This document shows, piece by piece, positions 1-8,066 of a stretch of 64,000 bases of DNA (position 1 is its first letter; every line of letters starts with the position of its first letter). The notes under the pieces were generated by a model. The model was not told the origin of the DNA. It saw only the letters and a list, made by a program, of their open reading frames with translations, and ran no database searches. The position numbers and the translations under genes are program-made. The stretch spans positions 7,254,001 to 7,318,000 of the forward strand of contig NZ_CP090063.1 of assembly GCF_021391495.1 (NCBI RefSeq). Direction: 5' to 3'. The stretch is from Amycolatopsis acidiphila. GTDB lineage: Bacteria > Actinomycetota > Actinomycetes > Mycobacteriales > Pseudonocardiaceae.

Positions 1-750
1 GACACCCGTCCGGAGGAGCTGAAGAACCAGGGCGTGCGGCCACGCGTGTGGTTCGGCGAACGCTGGATCACCTCGATCTTCGACCTGTTCGAGGAGAACG
101 TCCGCTACTTCCCCGGTCTGCTCCCGGAGACCGACGACGAGGACCCGGTCGACGCGCTGGACTCCGGCCAGGCGCCGAAGCTGGCGGAACTGCGGCTGCA
201 CAACGGAACCGTGTGGCGGTGGAACAGGCCGGTGTACGACGTCGTGGACGGCAAGCCGCACCTGCGCGTGGAGAACCGGGTGCTGCCCGCCGGGCCGACC
301 GTGGTCGACATGATGGCCAACGCGGCGTTCTTCTACGGCGCACAACGCGCGCTCGCCGAGGCCGAGCGTCCTATTTGGACACAGATGTCCTTCCAGGCCG
401 CCGAGGAGAACCTGTACGCCGGAGCACGCAACGGGTTCGACGCGCAGCTGTACTGGCCGGGCATCGGCTGGATCCCGCCGGACGAGCTGACCCTGCGGGT
501 CCTGCTGCCGCTGGCCTACGACGGGCTGCGCACGGCTGACGTCAGCGAAGCCTCGATCGAGCGATACCTGGGCATCATCGAGCAGCGGTGCCTCACCAAG
601 CGCAACGGCGCCTGGTGGCAGCGGGAGACGGTGGCCCTCGCGGAACAGCACGGCTCGGACCGCGAGACGGCGCTGTCGACGATGCTGGAGCGCTACCTGT
701 CACTCTCCGCAACCGAGGAGCCGGTGCACACCTGGTCGGTGGAACTGTGA
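1..750 (+). CDS. Glutamate-cysteine ligase family protein, C-terminal part (5' truncated by window)
   Basis: The reading frame is open from base 1, so the true start lies to the left; 249 residues are visible. The piece contains LRLHNGTVWRWNRP, then RVENRVLPAGPTVVDMMAN, which I recognise from actinobacterial proteins annotated as glutamate-cysteine ligase (GCS2-like ATP-dependent carboxylate-amine ligases). Such enzymes join an amino group to a glutamate-type carboxylate. Actinobacteria of this kind normally make mycothiol rather than glutathione, so the real substrate is uncertain. The ATP-binding N-terminal half is outside the window. An iron box follows only 3 bases after the stop codon and belongs to the next gene. 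Confidence 0.65.
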   Translation, partial: DTRPEELKNQGVRPRVWFGERWITSIFDLFEENVRYFPGLLPETDDEDPVDALDSGQAPKLAELRLHNGTVWRWNRPVYDVVDGKPHLRVENRVLPAGPTVVDMMANAAFFYGAQRALAEAERPIWTQMSFQAAEENLYAGARNGFDAQLYWPGIGWIPPDELTLRVLLPLAYDGLRTADVSEASIERYLGIIEQRCLTKRNGAWWQRETVALAEQHGSDRETALSTMLERYLSLSATEEPVHTWSVEL

Positions 751-752
751 AT

Positions 753-769
753 TTAGGGTAGCCTTACCA
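753..769 (+). promoter_or_regulatory. IdeR/DtxR-type iron box before heme oxygenase
   Basis: TTAGGGTAGCCTTACCA closely fits the actinobacterial iron-box consensus TTAGGTTAGSCTAACCTAA. It covers the expected -35 region of the heme oxygenase promoter, whose -10 hexamer is at 782-787, so iron-loaded IdeR/DtxR should repress the gene. Confidence 0.75.
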
Positions 770-781
770 GTCGCGCTCGCT

Positions 782-787
782 TACGCT
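782..787 (+). promoter_or_regulatory. -10 hexamer TACGCT, probably leaderless transcript
   Basis: TACGCT ends 7 bases before the ATG at 795, the spacing that places transcription start on the first base of the start codon. Confidence 0.55.
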
Positions 788-794
788 CGAGGTC

Positions 795-1451
795 ATGGCA
801 GCTACTCTGACCGTGGAACAGACCCCGTTCTCGACGATGCTGCGCGAGTCCACCAGGGACGTGCACGAGCGTGCCCACCGGTCCGCTTTCATGGACGCCC
901 TGTTCGACGGCAGGCTCCCGCTGCGGGCGTACGCGCGCCTGGCGGCCCAGTACCACTTCATCTACCAGGCGATCGAGGAAGCGTCCGACGCGCTGGCCTG
1001 CCATCCGGTCGGCGGTGCCTTTGTGTTCGACGAGCTGCGGCGCGGGCCGGCGCTGGCCGCGGACCTGGCGTTCCTGGTCGGCGAGGACTGGGCCGAACGG
1101 GTGACACCGGTGCCGGCCACCGAGGACTACGTCCGTCGCATCCGGACGGTCGCCGCCGACTGGCCCGGCGGCTACGTCGCCCACCACTACACCCGCTACC
1201 TGGGTGACCTCGCCGGCGGGCAGGCCGTGCGCGGGCTGCTCAAGCGCACCTACGGCGTCGAAGGCCCTGGCGCGCTGTTCTACCACTTCGACCTCGGCAA
1301 CGTGCCCGCGTTCCGCAAGCGCTACCGGGCGCTGCTCGACGAAGCGCCGTGGGACGAGGCCGAGCGCCGGCGCATCGTCACCGAGACGCTGGTCGCGTTC
1401 GAGCTCAACGTGGCCCTGCTCGCCGACCTCGCCGACGAAGTACCGGGGTGA
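795..1451 (+). CDS. Biliverdin-producing heme oxygenase
   Basis: This 218-residue protein belongs to the heme oxygenase family. These enzymes cut heme to biliverdin, CO and iron in the cytoplasm, using O2 and reductant. The proximal helix carries VHERAH, with His24 as the probable heme ligand. The distal helix carries YTRYLGDLAGGQ, the flexible glycine-rich turn over the heme. Length is normal for the bacterial HmuO type. The ATG at 795 lies 7 bases after a TACGCT hexamer. The iron box immediately upstream implies expression under iron starvation and a role in taking iron from heme. No heme transporter is adjacent. Confidence 0.93.
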   Translation: MAATLTVEQTPFSTMLRESTRDVHERAHRSAFMDALFDGRLPLRAYARLAAQYHFIYQAIEEASDALACHPVGGAFVFDELRRGPALAADLAFLVGEDWAERVTPVPATEDYVRRIRTVAADWPGGYVAHHYTRYLGDLAGGQAVRGLLKRTYGVEGPGALFYHFDLGNVPAFRKRYRALLDEAPWDEAERRRIVTETLVAFELNVALLADLADEVPG

Positions 1452-1600
1452 TCACGCGCACACCTGGTTGACCTCCAGCAAGCTGGAGATCGCAGGCTGG
1501 TGACGGGCGCCTTCCCGGGGTGTGGATCACCAACTCCCCGGTTAGCCACCCGATACGGTTGCTACTAGGTTGGTGGCGCAGGGATTTTGCGTCAGATAAG

Positions 1601-1607
1601 AAGGAGG
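1601..1607 (+). promoter_or_regulatory. Strong ribosome binding site for sodA
   Basis: AAGGAGG lies 4 bases before the ATG at 1612 and fixes the start of superoxide dismutase. It contrasts with the many neighbours that lack a recognisable ribosome binding site. Confidence 0.8.
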
Positions 1608-1611
1608 GCTG

Positions 1612-2232
1612 ATGGCCCGGTACGAGCTTCCCGATCTGGACTACGACTACGGCGCGCTTGCTCCGCACATCTCGGCTCAGATCAACGAGCTGCACCACAG
1701 CAAGCACCACGCCACCTACGTCAAGGGCGCGAACGACACCCTGGACAAGCTGGCCGAGGCGCGCGACAAGGGCGACTTCTCCTCGATCGTCGGGCTGGAG
1801 ACCACGCTGGCCTTCAACCTGGCCGGTCACGCGAACCACGTCGTGTGGTGGAAGATCCTCTCGCCCGAAGGCGGCGACAAGCCGACCGGCGAGCTCGCGC
1901 AGGCGATCGACGACGCGTTCGGCTCCTGGGACAAGTTCCAGGCGCAGTTCACCGCCGTCGCCACGACCATCCAGGGCAACGGCTGGGCCGCGCTCTCCTG
2001 GGACCCGGTCGGCAAGACGCTGATCACCCAGCAGCTGCGCGACCACCACAACAACCTGGTCCTGCCGACGGTTCCGATCCTGCTGGTGGACGTGTGGGAG
2101 CACGCGTTCTACCTGGACTACAAGAACGTCAAGGCGGACTACGTCAAGGCGCTCTGGAACGTCTACAACTGGGCCGAGGTCAGCAAGCGGTTCGACAACG
2201 CCGTCTCCGGCGGGAACGGCCTGCTTCTCTGA
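1612..2232 (+). CDS. sodA: Superoxide dismutase (Fe/Mn family)
   Basis: This 206-residue enzyme converts superoxide to oxygen and hydrogen peroxide. The N-terminal helical hairpin contains [12 protein letters not shown] with metal ligand His28. The second ligand is His76 in [10 protein letters not shown]. The C-terminal alpha/beta domain supplies Asp160 and His164 in [12 protein letters not shown] cannot decide Mn versus Fe from sequence alone. The gene is monocistronic: a perfect Shine-Dalgarno site lies upstream and a hairpin terminator follows. Its neighbour heme oxygenase releases iron, so the two make sense together in redox and iron stress. Confidence 0.97.
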   Translation: MARYELPDLDYDYGALAPHISAQINELHHSKHHATYVKGANDTLDKLAEARDKGDFSSIVGLETTLAFNLAGHANHVVWWKILSPEGGDKPTGELAQAIDDAFGSWDKFQAQFTAVATTIQGNGWAALSWDPVGKTLITQQLRDHHNNLVLPTVPILLVDVWEHAFYLDYKNVKADYVKALWNVYNWAEVSKRFDNAVSGGNGLLL

Positions 2233-2250
2233 GAGTCGTGCAGCGCCATC

Positions 2251-2289
2251 GGGGTCCTTCCTCAGCTGGAAGGGCCCCGTTTCGTTTTT
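2251..2289 (+). terminator. Rho-independent terminator after sodA
   Basis: GGGGTCCTTCC at 2251-2261 pairs with GGAAGGGCCCC at 2268-2278 (one G-U pair) and is followed by a T-rich tail, GTTTCGTTTTTC. Confidence 0.85.
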
Positions 2290-2329
2290 CGGTTGACCTC
2301 CACCGTGGTCGAGGTGGGACGGTAGCGAC

Positions 2330-3091
2330 ATGGACGTTGACGCCTACCTCGCCCGCATCGGCGCCTCCCGGCCCGCGGCCCCGACCGCCGAGGCGCTGGC
2401 CGAGCTGCACGAGCGTCACATCAGCACCGTGCCGTTCGAGAACCTGAGCGTGCACCTGCCGGAGCCGATCGTGCTCGACGAGGACGCGCTGGCGGACAAG
2501 ATCGTCGGGCGCCGCCGCGGCGGGTTCTGCTACGAGCTGAACGGAGCCTTCGCCGCCTTGCTACGGGAGCTGGGCTTCGAGGTCACGCTGCTCTCGGCGC
2601 GGGTGTTCGGCGGCGACCGGTTCGGCGCGCCGTTCAACCACCTGGCGCTGCGCGTCGACCTGGAGGAGCCGTGGCTGGCCGACGTCGGGTTCGGCCGGTT
2701 CGCCCGCCGCCCGCTGCGGCTGACCGGCTGCGACCCGCAGGCCGACGCCGAGGGCGAGTTCCTGCTGCTCGACGCGCCGGGCGGGGACATCGACGCCCGG
2801 CACGGCGGCAAGCCGGCGTACCGGCTGGAGCAGCGGCCGCGAGAGCTGGCGGACTTCGTGCCGACCTGCTGGTGGCAGGCCACCTCACCGGACTCGCACT
2901 TCACGAAGAACCTGCTGTGCACCTTGCCGACGCCCGGCGGCCGCGTCACGCTCGCCGACGACCAACTGATCGAGACGGCCGAGGGCAAACGGGTGGAGCG
3001 GGTCCTGGCGGGCGCCGAGCTCGTGGACGCCTATCGGGCGTATTTCGGCATCGAGCTGGCGGAGCCGCCCACCGCCCGGTCCTTCACCTGA
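2330..3091 (+). CDS. nat: Arylamine N-acetyltransferase
   Basis: This 253-residue member of the NAT family transfers an acetyl group from acetyl-CoA to arylamines or hydrazines through a cysteine intermediate. The full catalytic triad is visible: Cys67 in RGGFCYELN, His104 in PFNHLALRV and Asp118 in LADVGFG. Length is slightly short of the usual 270-280 residues but no domain seems lost. It is a single gene between the sodA terminator and a very strong hairpin. Physiological substrates of such actinobacterial NATs vary, from lipid metabolism to antibiotic amide synthesis, and cannot be told from this sequence. Confidence 0.95.
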   Translation: MDVDAYLARIGASRPAAPTAEALAELHERHISTVPFENLSVHLPEPIVLDEDALADKIVGRRRGGFCYELNGAFAALLRELGFEVTLLSARVFGGDRFGAPFNHLALRVDLEEPWLADVGFGRFARRPLRLTGCDPQADAEGEFLLLDAPGGDIDARHGGKPAYRLEQRPRELADFVPTCWWQATSPDSHFTKNLLCTLPTPGGRVTLADDQLIETAEGKRVERVLAGAELVDAYRAYFGIELAEPPTARSFT

Positions 3092-3093
3092 AC

Positions 3094-3133
3094 GAGGCCC
3101 CGTTACCAGGGGAATCCCTGGTAACGGGGCCTC
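3094..3133 (+). terminator. Perfect 18-bp hairpin after nat
   Basis: An 18-base arm at 3094-3111 is exactly complementary to 3116-3133, with a GAAT loop. There is no T tract, as in the I-shaped terminators common in actinobacteria. Confidence 0.8.
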
Positions 3134-3180
3134 GCCCGTTCCCGAACTGACTGCCGCTCCCACCACGAAGCGGACAAGCC

Positions 3181-3199
3181 TGAGGTTAGCCTAACCTCA
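3181..3199 (+). promoter_or_regulatory. Perfect IdeR/DtxR iron box
   Basis: TGAGGTTAGCCTAACCTCA is a perfect 9+1+9 palindrome matching the iron-box core. It lies 52 bases before the -10 hexamer of the gene at 3264, so it may act from an upstream position or on a second promoter. Confidence 0.8.
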
Positions 3200-3250
3200 G
3201 CAATCCCCGCAAGGGCTGTCGTCAAGATCAGCTGCCGACGCCGGTGGCTG

Positions 3251-3256
3251 TAGCCT
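3251..3256 (+). promoter_or_regulatory. -10 hexamer TAGCCT, probably leaderless transcript
   Basis: TAGCCT ends 7 bases before the GTG at 3264. Confidence 0.55.
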
Positions 3257-3263
3257 CCGGGGC

Positions 3264-4223
3264 GTGAAGACGTCGACCGTGCTGGGCATCGTGTTGGCGG
3301 TGCTGTTCTCGTTCGCGGGCGTCGCCACCGGGGCGGGCTACCTGTGGACCCGCGTCGACAACGACCGGCCTCCGGTGACGAAGGCGCTCCCCGCGGAGTG
3401 GCCGAGCAAGGACGGCAAGGCGTTGCGCCCGGTACCGATGCCGACCGGTGAGATGGTGGCCGCGCTACCGCCGGACACGGCGGGCCAGGTGCTGTGCCAG
3501 GCGCTGAGCCAGGAGCGCTGGGAGGCACTGCTCGGCGGCAAGACGCTGCGCGAGGTCCAGGGCGCCGGCTGTCACCTCGTCACCACGACCACGGACGTCA
3601 CGCTCGCGCTCGACGCGGCCCCAGCGAACCTGCAGGACCCGAGCGACGTCGAGGTCGCGGGTCGGCCGGCCCGGCTCGAGTTCCTGCCGCCGAAGGCGAA
3701 CACGAGGCTGGACGTGCGGGTGCTGGACGCGCCGGGAACGGACCAGGTCAAGCCGTACCTGCGGGTCGGGCTGAGCGGCAGCGCGCCGGCGCTGGACACA
3801 CTCGCCGAGTCCATCGCGACGGAGGTCGTCCAGGCGACCACCAAGCCGGGCCCGGCGCTGCCCGCCGCCGCCGAGGACGGCTCGATCCCCGCCCAGCGTC
3901 CCGCGCCGGCGGCCATCGCGGACCTGCCGTGGCCGATGATCTCGTGGCAGCTGTGCACGGCGCTGACCGGACGGCTGGGCGGTACGGCACGGCCGTTTGC
4001 GGACGGCCGCTGCGCTGCGCACGGCATCGAGGCGGCCTACACGGACGCGGTGACGCCACGGGTCTTCCCCGCGCGGCTCGCGGGCCGCCCGGCGCTGGTC
4101 ACCGACGACATGGTGGCCGTGAAGCTCACCGACGGCACCGCACAGGAACTGACCTTCACCGGCGGCGGCCGCTCCCTCGAGCCCCTCGCCGAGGCGGTCC
4201 TGCCCCGGCTGCTGGCCGGTTAG
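3264..4223 (+). CDS. Membrane-anchored exported protein with two cysteine-pair repeats
   Basis: I do not recognise a named family for this 319-residue protein. Residues 5-27 form one hydrophobic segment, so the rest is probably outside the membrane. Two related units follow. The first has Cys78 and Cys103, then VAGRPARLEF. The second has Cys231 and Cys250, then LAGRPALV. This looks like an internal duplication with one disulfide in each half, resembling DUF3558-type secreted actinobacterial proteins. A proline/alanine linker at about 192-220 separates them. A perfect iron box upstream suggests iron-dependent expression, but nothing in the sequence shows a direct role in iron handling. The GTG start is supported by TAGCCT 7 bases upstream. 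Confidence 0.75.
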   Translation: MKTSTVLGIVLAVLFSFAGVATGAGYLWTRVDNDRPPVTKALPAEWPSKDGKALRPVPMPTGEMVAALPPDTAGQVLCQALSQERWEALLGGKTLREVQGAGCHLVTTTTDVTLALDAAPANLQDPSDVEVAGRPARLEFLPPKANTRLDVRVLDAPGTDQVKPYLRVGLSGSAPALDTLAESIATEVVQATTKPGPALPAAAEDGSIPAQRPAPAAIADLPWPMISWQLCTALTGRLGGTARPFADGRCAAHGIEAAYTDAVTPRVFPARLAGRPALVTDDMVAVKLTDGTAQELTFTGGGRSLEPLAEAVLPRLLAG

Positions 4224-4254
4224 GGACTGTTTCAGAAGTGACTTGCGGGCAGGT

Positions 4255-4316
4255 GCGGGTAGCGGAACCCGCGGCGGTGCAAGCTGACGGCGCAGGCGCA
4301 AGCGGCTCCGCCGCTT
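4255..4316. terminator. Pair of small hairpins between convergent genes
   Basis: GCGGGT/ACCCGC (4255-4272) and AAGCGG/CCGCTT (4300-4316) lie between the convergent genes at 4223 and 4359. They could stop transcription from both sides. The rest of the 135-base gap shows nothing else. Confidence 0.4.
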
Positions 4317-4358
4317 AGAAACACAACCTAGATGACCTAGCCCACCGCTGCCGGAAGG

Positions 4359-5747
4359 TCAGAGTGCGCGCCGTGACGGGGTCGTCGTCGTGGCGCGGCC
4401 GCTCGAGAACAGGACCCGCAGCCCGGCGAGCCGGTATCCCCTCGTCAGTCCGCCCCGGCGGACGAGCACCGCGGCGCAGGCGAGCGCCGCCAGCGCGGAG
4501 ATCGCACCGCCGATGTAGAACGGCGACCGGCCGCCGAAGGTGTCCGCCATCCAGCCGACCATCGGCCCGCCGACCGGGTTGCCGCCGATCAGCACCAGCA
4601 CGTAGATGCCCATCACGCGCCCGCGCATCTCCGGGCTGACCGCGGTCTGCACCAGCGAGTTCGCCGTGTTGAGGAACGTGATCGTCGCGAACCCGAGCGG
4701 GATCAGCGCGATCCCGAACGCCAGGTACGTCGGCATGAACGCGGCCACGAACTCCATCGCCCCGAGGCCGAACCCGGCCGCCAGCAGCAGCCGCACCCGC
4801 GGCCGCCCCTTCACCATGCGCCGCGCGGCCATCAGCGAACCGGTGAAGGTGCCGACCGCGAGCAGCGTGGACAGCAGGCCGTAGCCGTCGGCCTGGGTGC
4901 CGAACACGTTGCCGGCCACGATGGCCAGCGACGTGAAGAACGTGATGCCGAACGTGCTGACGAAGAACACCAGCACCATCACGGTCACCAGGTCCGAGCG
5001 CCCGCGCACGTAGGCGAGCCCCTCGCGCAGCTGCCCCTTCGCCCGCACGACCACCGGGCCGCGGAAGAGCTTGTCCGGGTTCATCAGCAGCAGACCGGTG
5101 ATCACCGCGAGCGTGCTGACCGCGTTCGCCAGGAACATCCAGCCCGTACCGACCCAGGTGATCGCGAACCCGGCGATCGCGGGCCCCACGATCCGGGCCA
5201 TGTTGAACACCGAGGAGTTCAGCGCGACGGCGTTCGGGATCTGCTTGCGCCCCACCATCTCCGCGACGAACGACTGCCGCGCGGGCACGTCGAGCGCGCT
5301 GAAGATGCCTAGTACGAAGCACAGCAGATACACCTGCCACAGCGCGACCAGACCGCCGACGTCGAGCAGCCCCAGCACCAGCGCCTGCACTCCGATCCCG
5401 CTCTGGATCGCGATGCACAGCTTGCGCTTGTCGACCCGGTCGGCGAGCACGCCCGCCCACAGCGACAGCAGCACCGTCGGGGTGAACTGCAGCGCGACCG
5501 CGATGCCCAGCGCGATCGGGTTGTTGCCCGAGAGCGTGAACACCAGCCAGTCCTGCGCAATGCGCTGCATCCAGGTGCCGATGTTGGAGATCACCTGGCC
5601 GGAGAAGAACAACCGGTAGTTACGCACCCGTAGCGAAGCGAACATGCTCGGCTTCGGCTTGGGCGGTGCGTCGGCGGGTAGCGCCTGACCCCGGGTAGCT
5701 GTCGTCGTCGGATAGGACTTTGCCTGGCTACCCGTGTCTGCCGTCAC
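4359..5747 (-). CDS. MFS transporter, EntS-like (MFS_3)
   Basis: This 462-residue major facilitator protein resembles the transmembrane secretion effector group that includes the enterobactin exporter EntS. A 35-residue polar N-terminus precedes FASLRVRNYRLFFSGQ, and the A-motif is seen as GVLADRVDKRKL between helices 2 and 3. About 12 hydrophobic segments follow. The start is placed at GTG 5747-5745, 2 bases after the marR stop, which makes a tight marR-exporter operon. Such pairs usually export a toxic or signalling compound sensed by the regulator. Substrate is unknown. A weak iron-box-like sequence at the operon promoter keeps siderophore export open as an idea. Confidence 0.85.
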   Translation of the reverse strand: MTADTGSQAKSYPTTTATRGQALPADAPPKPKPSMFASLRVRNYRLFFSGQVISNIGTWMQRIAQDWLVFTLSGNNPIALGIAVALQFTPTVLLSLWAGVLADRVDKRKLCIAIQSGIGVQALVLGLLDVGGLVALWQVYLLCFVLGIFSALDVPARQSFVAEMVGRKQIPNAVALNSSVFNMARIVGPAIAGFAITWVGTGWMFLANAVSTLAVITGLLLMNPDKLFRGPVVVRAKGQLREGLAYVRGRSDLVTVMVLVFFVSTFGITFFTSLAIVAGNVFGTQADGYGLLSTLLAVGTFTGSLMAARRMVKGRPRVRLLLAAGFGLGAMEFVAAFMPTYLAFGIALIPLGFATITFLNTANSLVQTAVSPEMRGRVMGIYVLVLIGGNPVGGPMVGWMADTFGGRSPFYIGGAISALAALACAAVLVRRGGLTRGYRLAGLRVLFSSGRATTTTPSRRAL

Positions 5748-5749
5748 CG

Positions 5750-6181
5750 TTACCCGTTCCCCGCCATTCTGTCGATGATCTCGGCGGCCTCGGCGAGCAC
5801 CTCTCGCTCGTCGCCGCTCAGTTCTGCCAGCTTCCGGTCCAACCACGCCTCGCGCACGGAGATCGTCGCCTCGATGAACGACGTCCCGCTCTCGGTGAGC
5901 GTGACGATCGACTGCCGCCCGTCCGTGGGATGCGGTGTGCGCGCGACGAACCCCATGTCCTCGAGCGCCGCGATCACCCGCGTCATCGATGGCGGCTGCA
6001 CGCCTTCCTTGGCGGCCAGCTTGCCGGGCGTGAGCGCGCCACACTTGTGCAGAGTGGACAGTGCCGCGATCTGCGTCAGCGAGACGTTCTGGTCGGTCCG
6101 CTGTGCCCGGAGCTTGCGATTGAGCCTGACGACGGCCAGCCGCAGCCGGCTCGCCAGCACAGGCTCGCGCATATCGGACAC
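5750..6181 (-). CDS. MarR family transcriptional regulator
   Basis: This 143-residue winged-helix regulator has its recognition helix region around LAAKEGVQPPSMTRVIAALE and the wing at TPHPTDGRQSIVTLT, the D-x-R-x3-V/L pattern of MarR proteins. It is the first gene of an operon with the MFS exporter and probably represses it, releasing DNA when a ligand binds. The GTG start follows a TATGCT hexamer by 6 bases, so the mRNA seems leaderless. The promoter includes an imperfect dyad overlapping that hexamer, a likely self-operator. Confidence 0.9.
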   Translation of the reverse strand: MSDMREPVLASRLRLAVVRLNRKLRAQRTDQNVSLTQIAALSTLHKCGALTPGKLAAKEGVQPPSMTRVIAALEDMGFVARTPHPTDGRQSIVTLTESGTSFIEATISVREAWLDRKLAELSGDEREVLAEAAEIIDRMAGNG

Positions 6182-6187
6182 ATAGTT

Positions 6188-6193
6188 AGCATA
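6188..6193 (-). promoter_or_regulatory. -10 hexamer TATGCT of the marR-MFS operon with overlapping dyad
   Basis: Read on the minus strand, TATGCT ends 6 bases before GTG 6181. The surrounding plus-strand sequence TAGTTAGCATACCTT agrees with the iron-box core at about 10 of 15 positions, too weak to call without data. Confidence 0.45.
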
Positions 6194-6227
6194 CCTTACG
6201 ATCGACGGGGCTTACGGGTGAAGCTCG

Positions 6228-7685
6228 TTACTTCAGCGCCGCCTCGATCGGGCCGACGGCGAAGTACGCCACGAACGCGACCGCGATCACCCACATCAGC
6301 GGATGCACCCGGCGGATCTTGCCGGTGACCGCCTGGATCACCACGTAGCTGATGAAGCCCGCGCCGATGCCGTTGGCGATCGAGTAGGTGAACGGCATCA
6401 CCACGATCGTCAGGAACGCCGGCAGCGCGATGGAGAAGTCCGTGAAGTCGATGTCGCGGACCTGCGCGATCATCAGCGCGCCGACCACGACGAGCGCCGG
6501 CGCGGCTGCCTCGACGGGCACGGACTCGTACAGCGGGGTGAGGAACATCGCGGCGATGAACAACACGCCGGTGACGACGTTGGCCAGGCCGGTCCGGGCG
6601 CCTTCCGCGATACCGGCGGCCGACTCGACGAACACCGTGTTGGAGCTGGCGGAGCCGAAGCCGCCGGCGGCCCCGGCGAGCCCCTCGACGAACAGCGCCC
6701 GCCCGACGCGCGGCAGCTGGCCGTCCGGGCCGAGCTGGCCCGCCTCCTTGGCCAGGCCGGTCATGGTGCCCATGGCATCGAAGAAGTCGGCGAGCACGAG
6801 GGTGAAGACGAACAGGACCACGGTGATGATCGGCAGCCTGGTCCAGGCGCCGAAGGAAACGTCGCCCACCAGGGACAGGTCCGGCAGGCCGACGACCTTG
6901 TCCGGCAGCGCGGGGTAGCCGAGGTTCCAGCCCTTGGGGTTGGTCCCGTTGGAGGGGCCGGCGTGCACGAGGGCCTCGACGACGATCGCCAGCACGGTGG
7001 TGGCCAGCACGCCGATCAGGATGCCGCCGCGGACCCGCTTCGCGACCAGGGTGCCGGTCAGCAGCAGGCCGACGACGAAGACGGCCGTCGGCCACGAGGC
7101 GATGGAGCCGCCGATGCCGAGCCCGACCGGGACGGTCGTGTTGGCCGCGTCGGGCAGCCTGCGCACGAACCCGGCGTCGACCAGGCCGATGAAGCAGATG
7201 AACAGCCCGATCCCGACGGCGATCGAGGATTTCAGCGCGGCGGGGACGGCGTTGAACACGGCGGTGCGGAACCCGGTGAGCACGAGCACCACGATGATCA
7301 GGCCCTCGATGACGACCAGTCCCATCGCCTCGGGCCAGCTGACCTGGGGCGCGATGGTGACGGCGACGAGGCTGTTGATGCCAAGGCCGGTGGCGATGGC
7401 GAACGGGTACTGCGCGACGAGGCCCATCAGGATGGTCATGACCCCGGCGACGAGCGCGGTGACCGCCGCGACCTGCGGCACGGGCAGGATGTTGCCCAGC
7501 ACGTCCTTGTGCGCGCCCGCGTCGGTGGGCGAGAAGCTGCCGAGGATCAGCGGGTTGAGGACGACGATGTAGGCCATCGTCACGAAGGTGACCAGGCCGC
7601 CGCGGACCTCCCGGCCGGTCGTCGAGCCGCGTTCACTGATCTTGAAGAAGCGGTCGAGGCCCGACCTTGTGCCCTGCTCGGTCAT
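6228..7685 (-). CDS. NCS2 purine permease, AzgA/PbuG-like
   Basis: This 485-residue integral membrane protein imports purine bases (guanine, hypoxanthine or adenine) with protons. It begins with LDRFFKISERGSTTGREVRGG, and the next segment TFVTMAYIVVLNP is diagnostic of the AzgA group rather than the UraA/xanthine group. ATGLGINSLVAV and the late GFGSASSNTVFVESAAG stretch are the substrate-site signatures of this group. About 13-14 hydrophobic spans are present. It stands alone, divergent from a small membrane protein gene. No purine riboswitch is apparent in the 69-base divergent gap. Confidence 0.92.
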   Translation of the reverse strand: MTEQGTRSGLDRFFKISERGSTTGREVRGGLVTFVTMAYIVVLNPLILGSFSPTDAGAHKDVLGNILPVPQVAAVTALVAGVMTILMGLVAQYPFAIATGLGINSLVAVTIAPQVSWPEAMGLVVIEGLIIVVLVLTGFRTAVFNAVPAALKSSIAVGIGLFICFIGLVDAGFVRRLPDAANTTVPVGLGIGGSIASWPTAVFVVGLLLTGTLVAKRVRGGILIGVLATTVLAIVVEALVHAGPSNGTNPKGWNLGYPALPDKVVGLPDLSLVGDVSFGAWTRLPIITVVLFVFTLVLADFFDAMGTMTGLAKEAGQLGPDGQLPRVGRALFVEGLAGAAGGFGSASSNTVFVESAAGIAEGARTGLANVVTGVLFIAAMFLTPLYESVPVEAAAPALVVVGALMIAQVRDIDFTDFSIALPAFLTIVVMPFTYSIANGIGAGFISYVVIQAVTGKIRRVHPLMWVIAVAFVAYFAVGPIEAALK

Positions 7686-7741
7686 GCTGTGTCCCTTTGT
7701 GGTGCTTGGTGCCGCAGTGGTGCTCGAGGAGAACTCGCCGG

Positions 7742-7747
7742 TAGCCT
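7742..7747 (+). promoter_or_regulatory. -10 hexamer TAGCCT, probably leaderless transcript
   Basis: TAGCCT ends 7 bases before GTG 7755 and decides the start of the small gene that follows. Confidence 0.55.
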
Positions 7748-7754
7748 TCCTGAC

Positions 7755-8042
7755 GTGACCGACCCGATCAACGGTGGGAATGTTAAAGGCTCGTTACGCC
7801 CGGTGCCGGAGTTGCCCACGCAACTGACCGCGCTCTCCCCCATCGTCGTGGTCGGCACTCTCGCCTGGCTCGCCGGGTTCGTCGTGTTCGCGATCCGGGA
7901 CTTCGGCGGCGGGCGGACGCCGAGTGTGTGGCTGTGGACCTGCCTGGCGGGGGTCGTGATCAGCCTCATCGGGATGGGGATCATGGCCTGGCAGCGCGCC
8001 GCCGGCCGCCGCGGCTCGCGGTCCGCGCAGACGGGGCTCTGA
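7755..8042 (+). CDS. DUF2530 small membrane protein
   Basis: This 95-residue protein matches the actinobacterial DUF2530 family in size and layout. A polar N-terminus with PVPELPTQLTALSP is followed by two hydrophobic helices (roughly residues 27-46 and 58-78) and a basic tail. The hairpin spans the membrane twice. Function is unknown; the family lies in the conserved actinobacterial neighbourhood that also carries DUF3027 and MFS genes. GTG 7755 was chosen because TAGCCT lies exactly 7 bases before it. Confidence 0.75.
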   Translation: MTDPINGGNVKGSLRPVPELPTQLTALSPIVVVGTLAWLAGFVVFAIRDFGGGRTPSVWLWTCLAGVVISLIGMGIMAWQRAAGRRGSRSAQTGL

Positions 8043-8066
8043 GGGGTCGCTTCACCCACACGCGTC

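Noticed and set aside
6303..7740. Long plus-strand open frame running into the DUF2530 gene
   Set aside because: Only its last 95 codons form a real gene; the rest is antisense to the purine permease.
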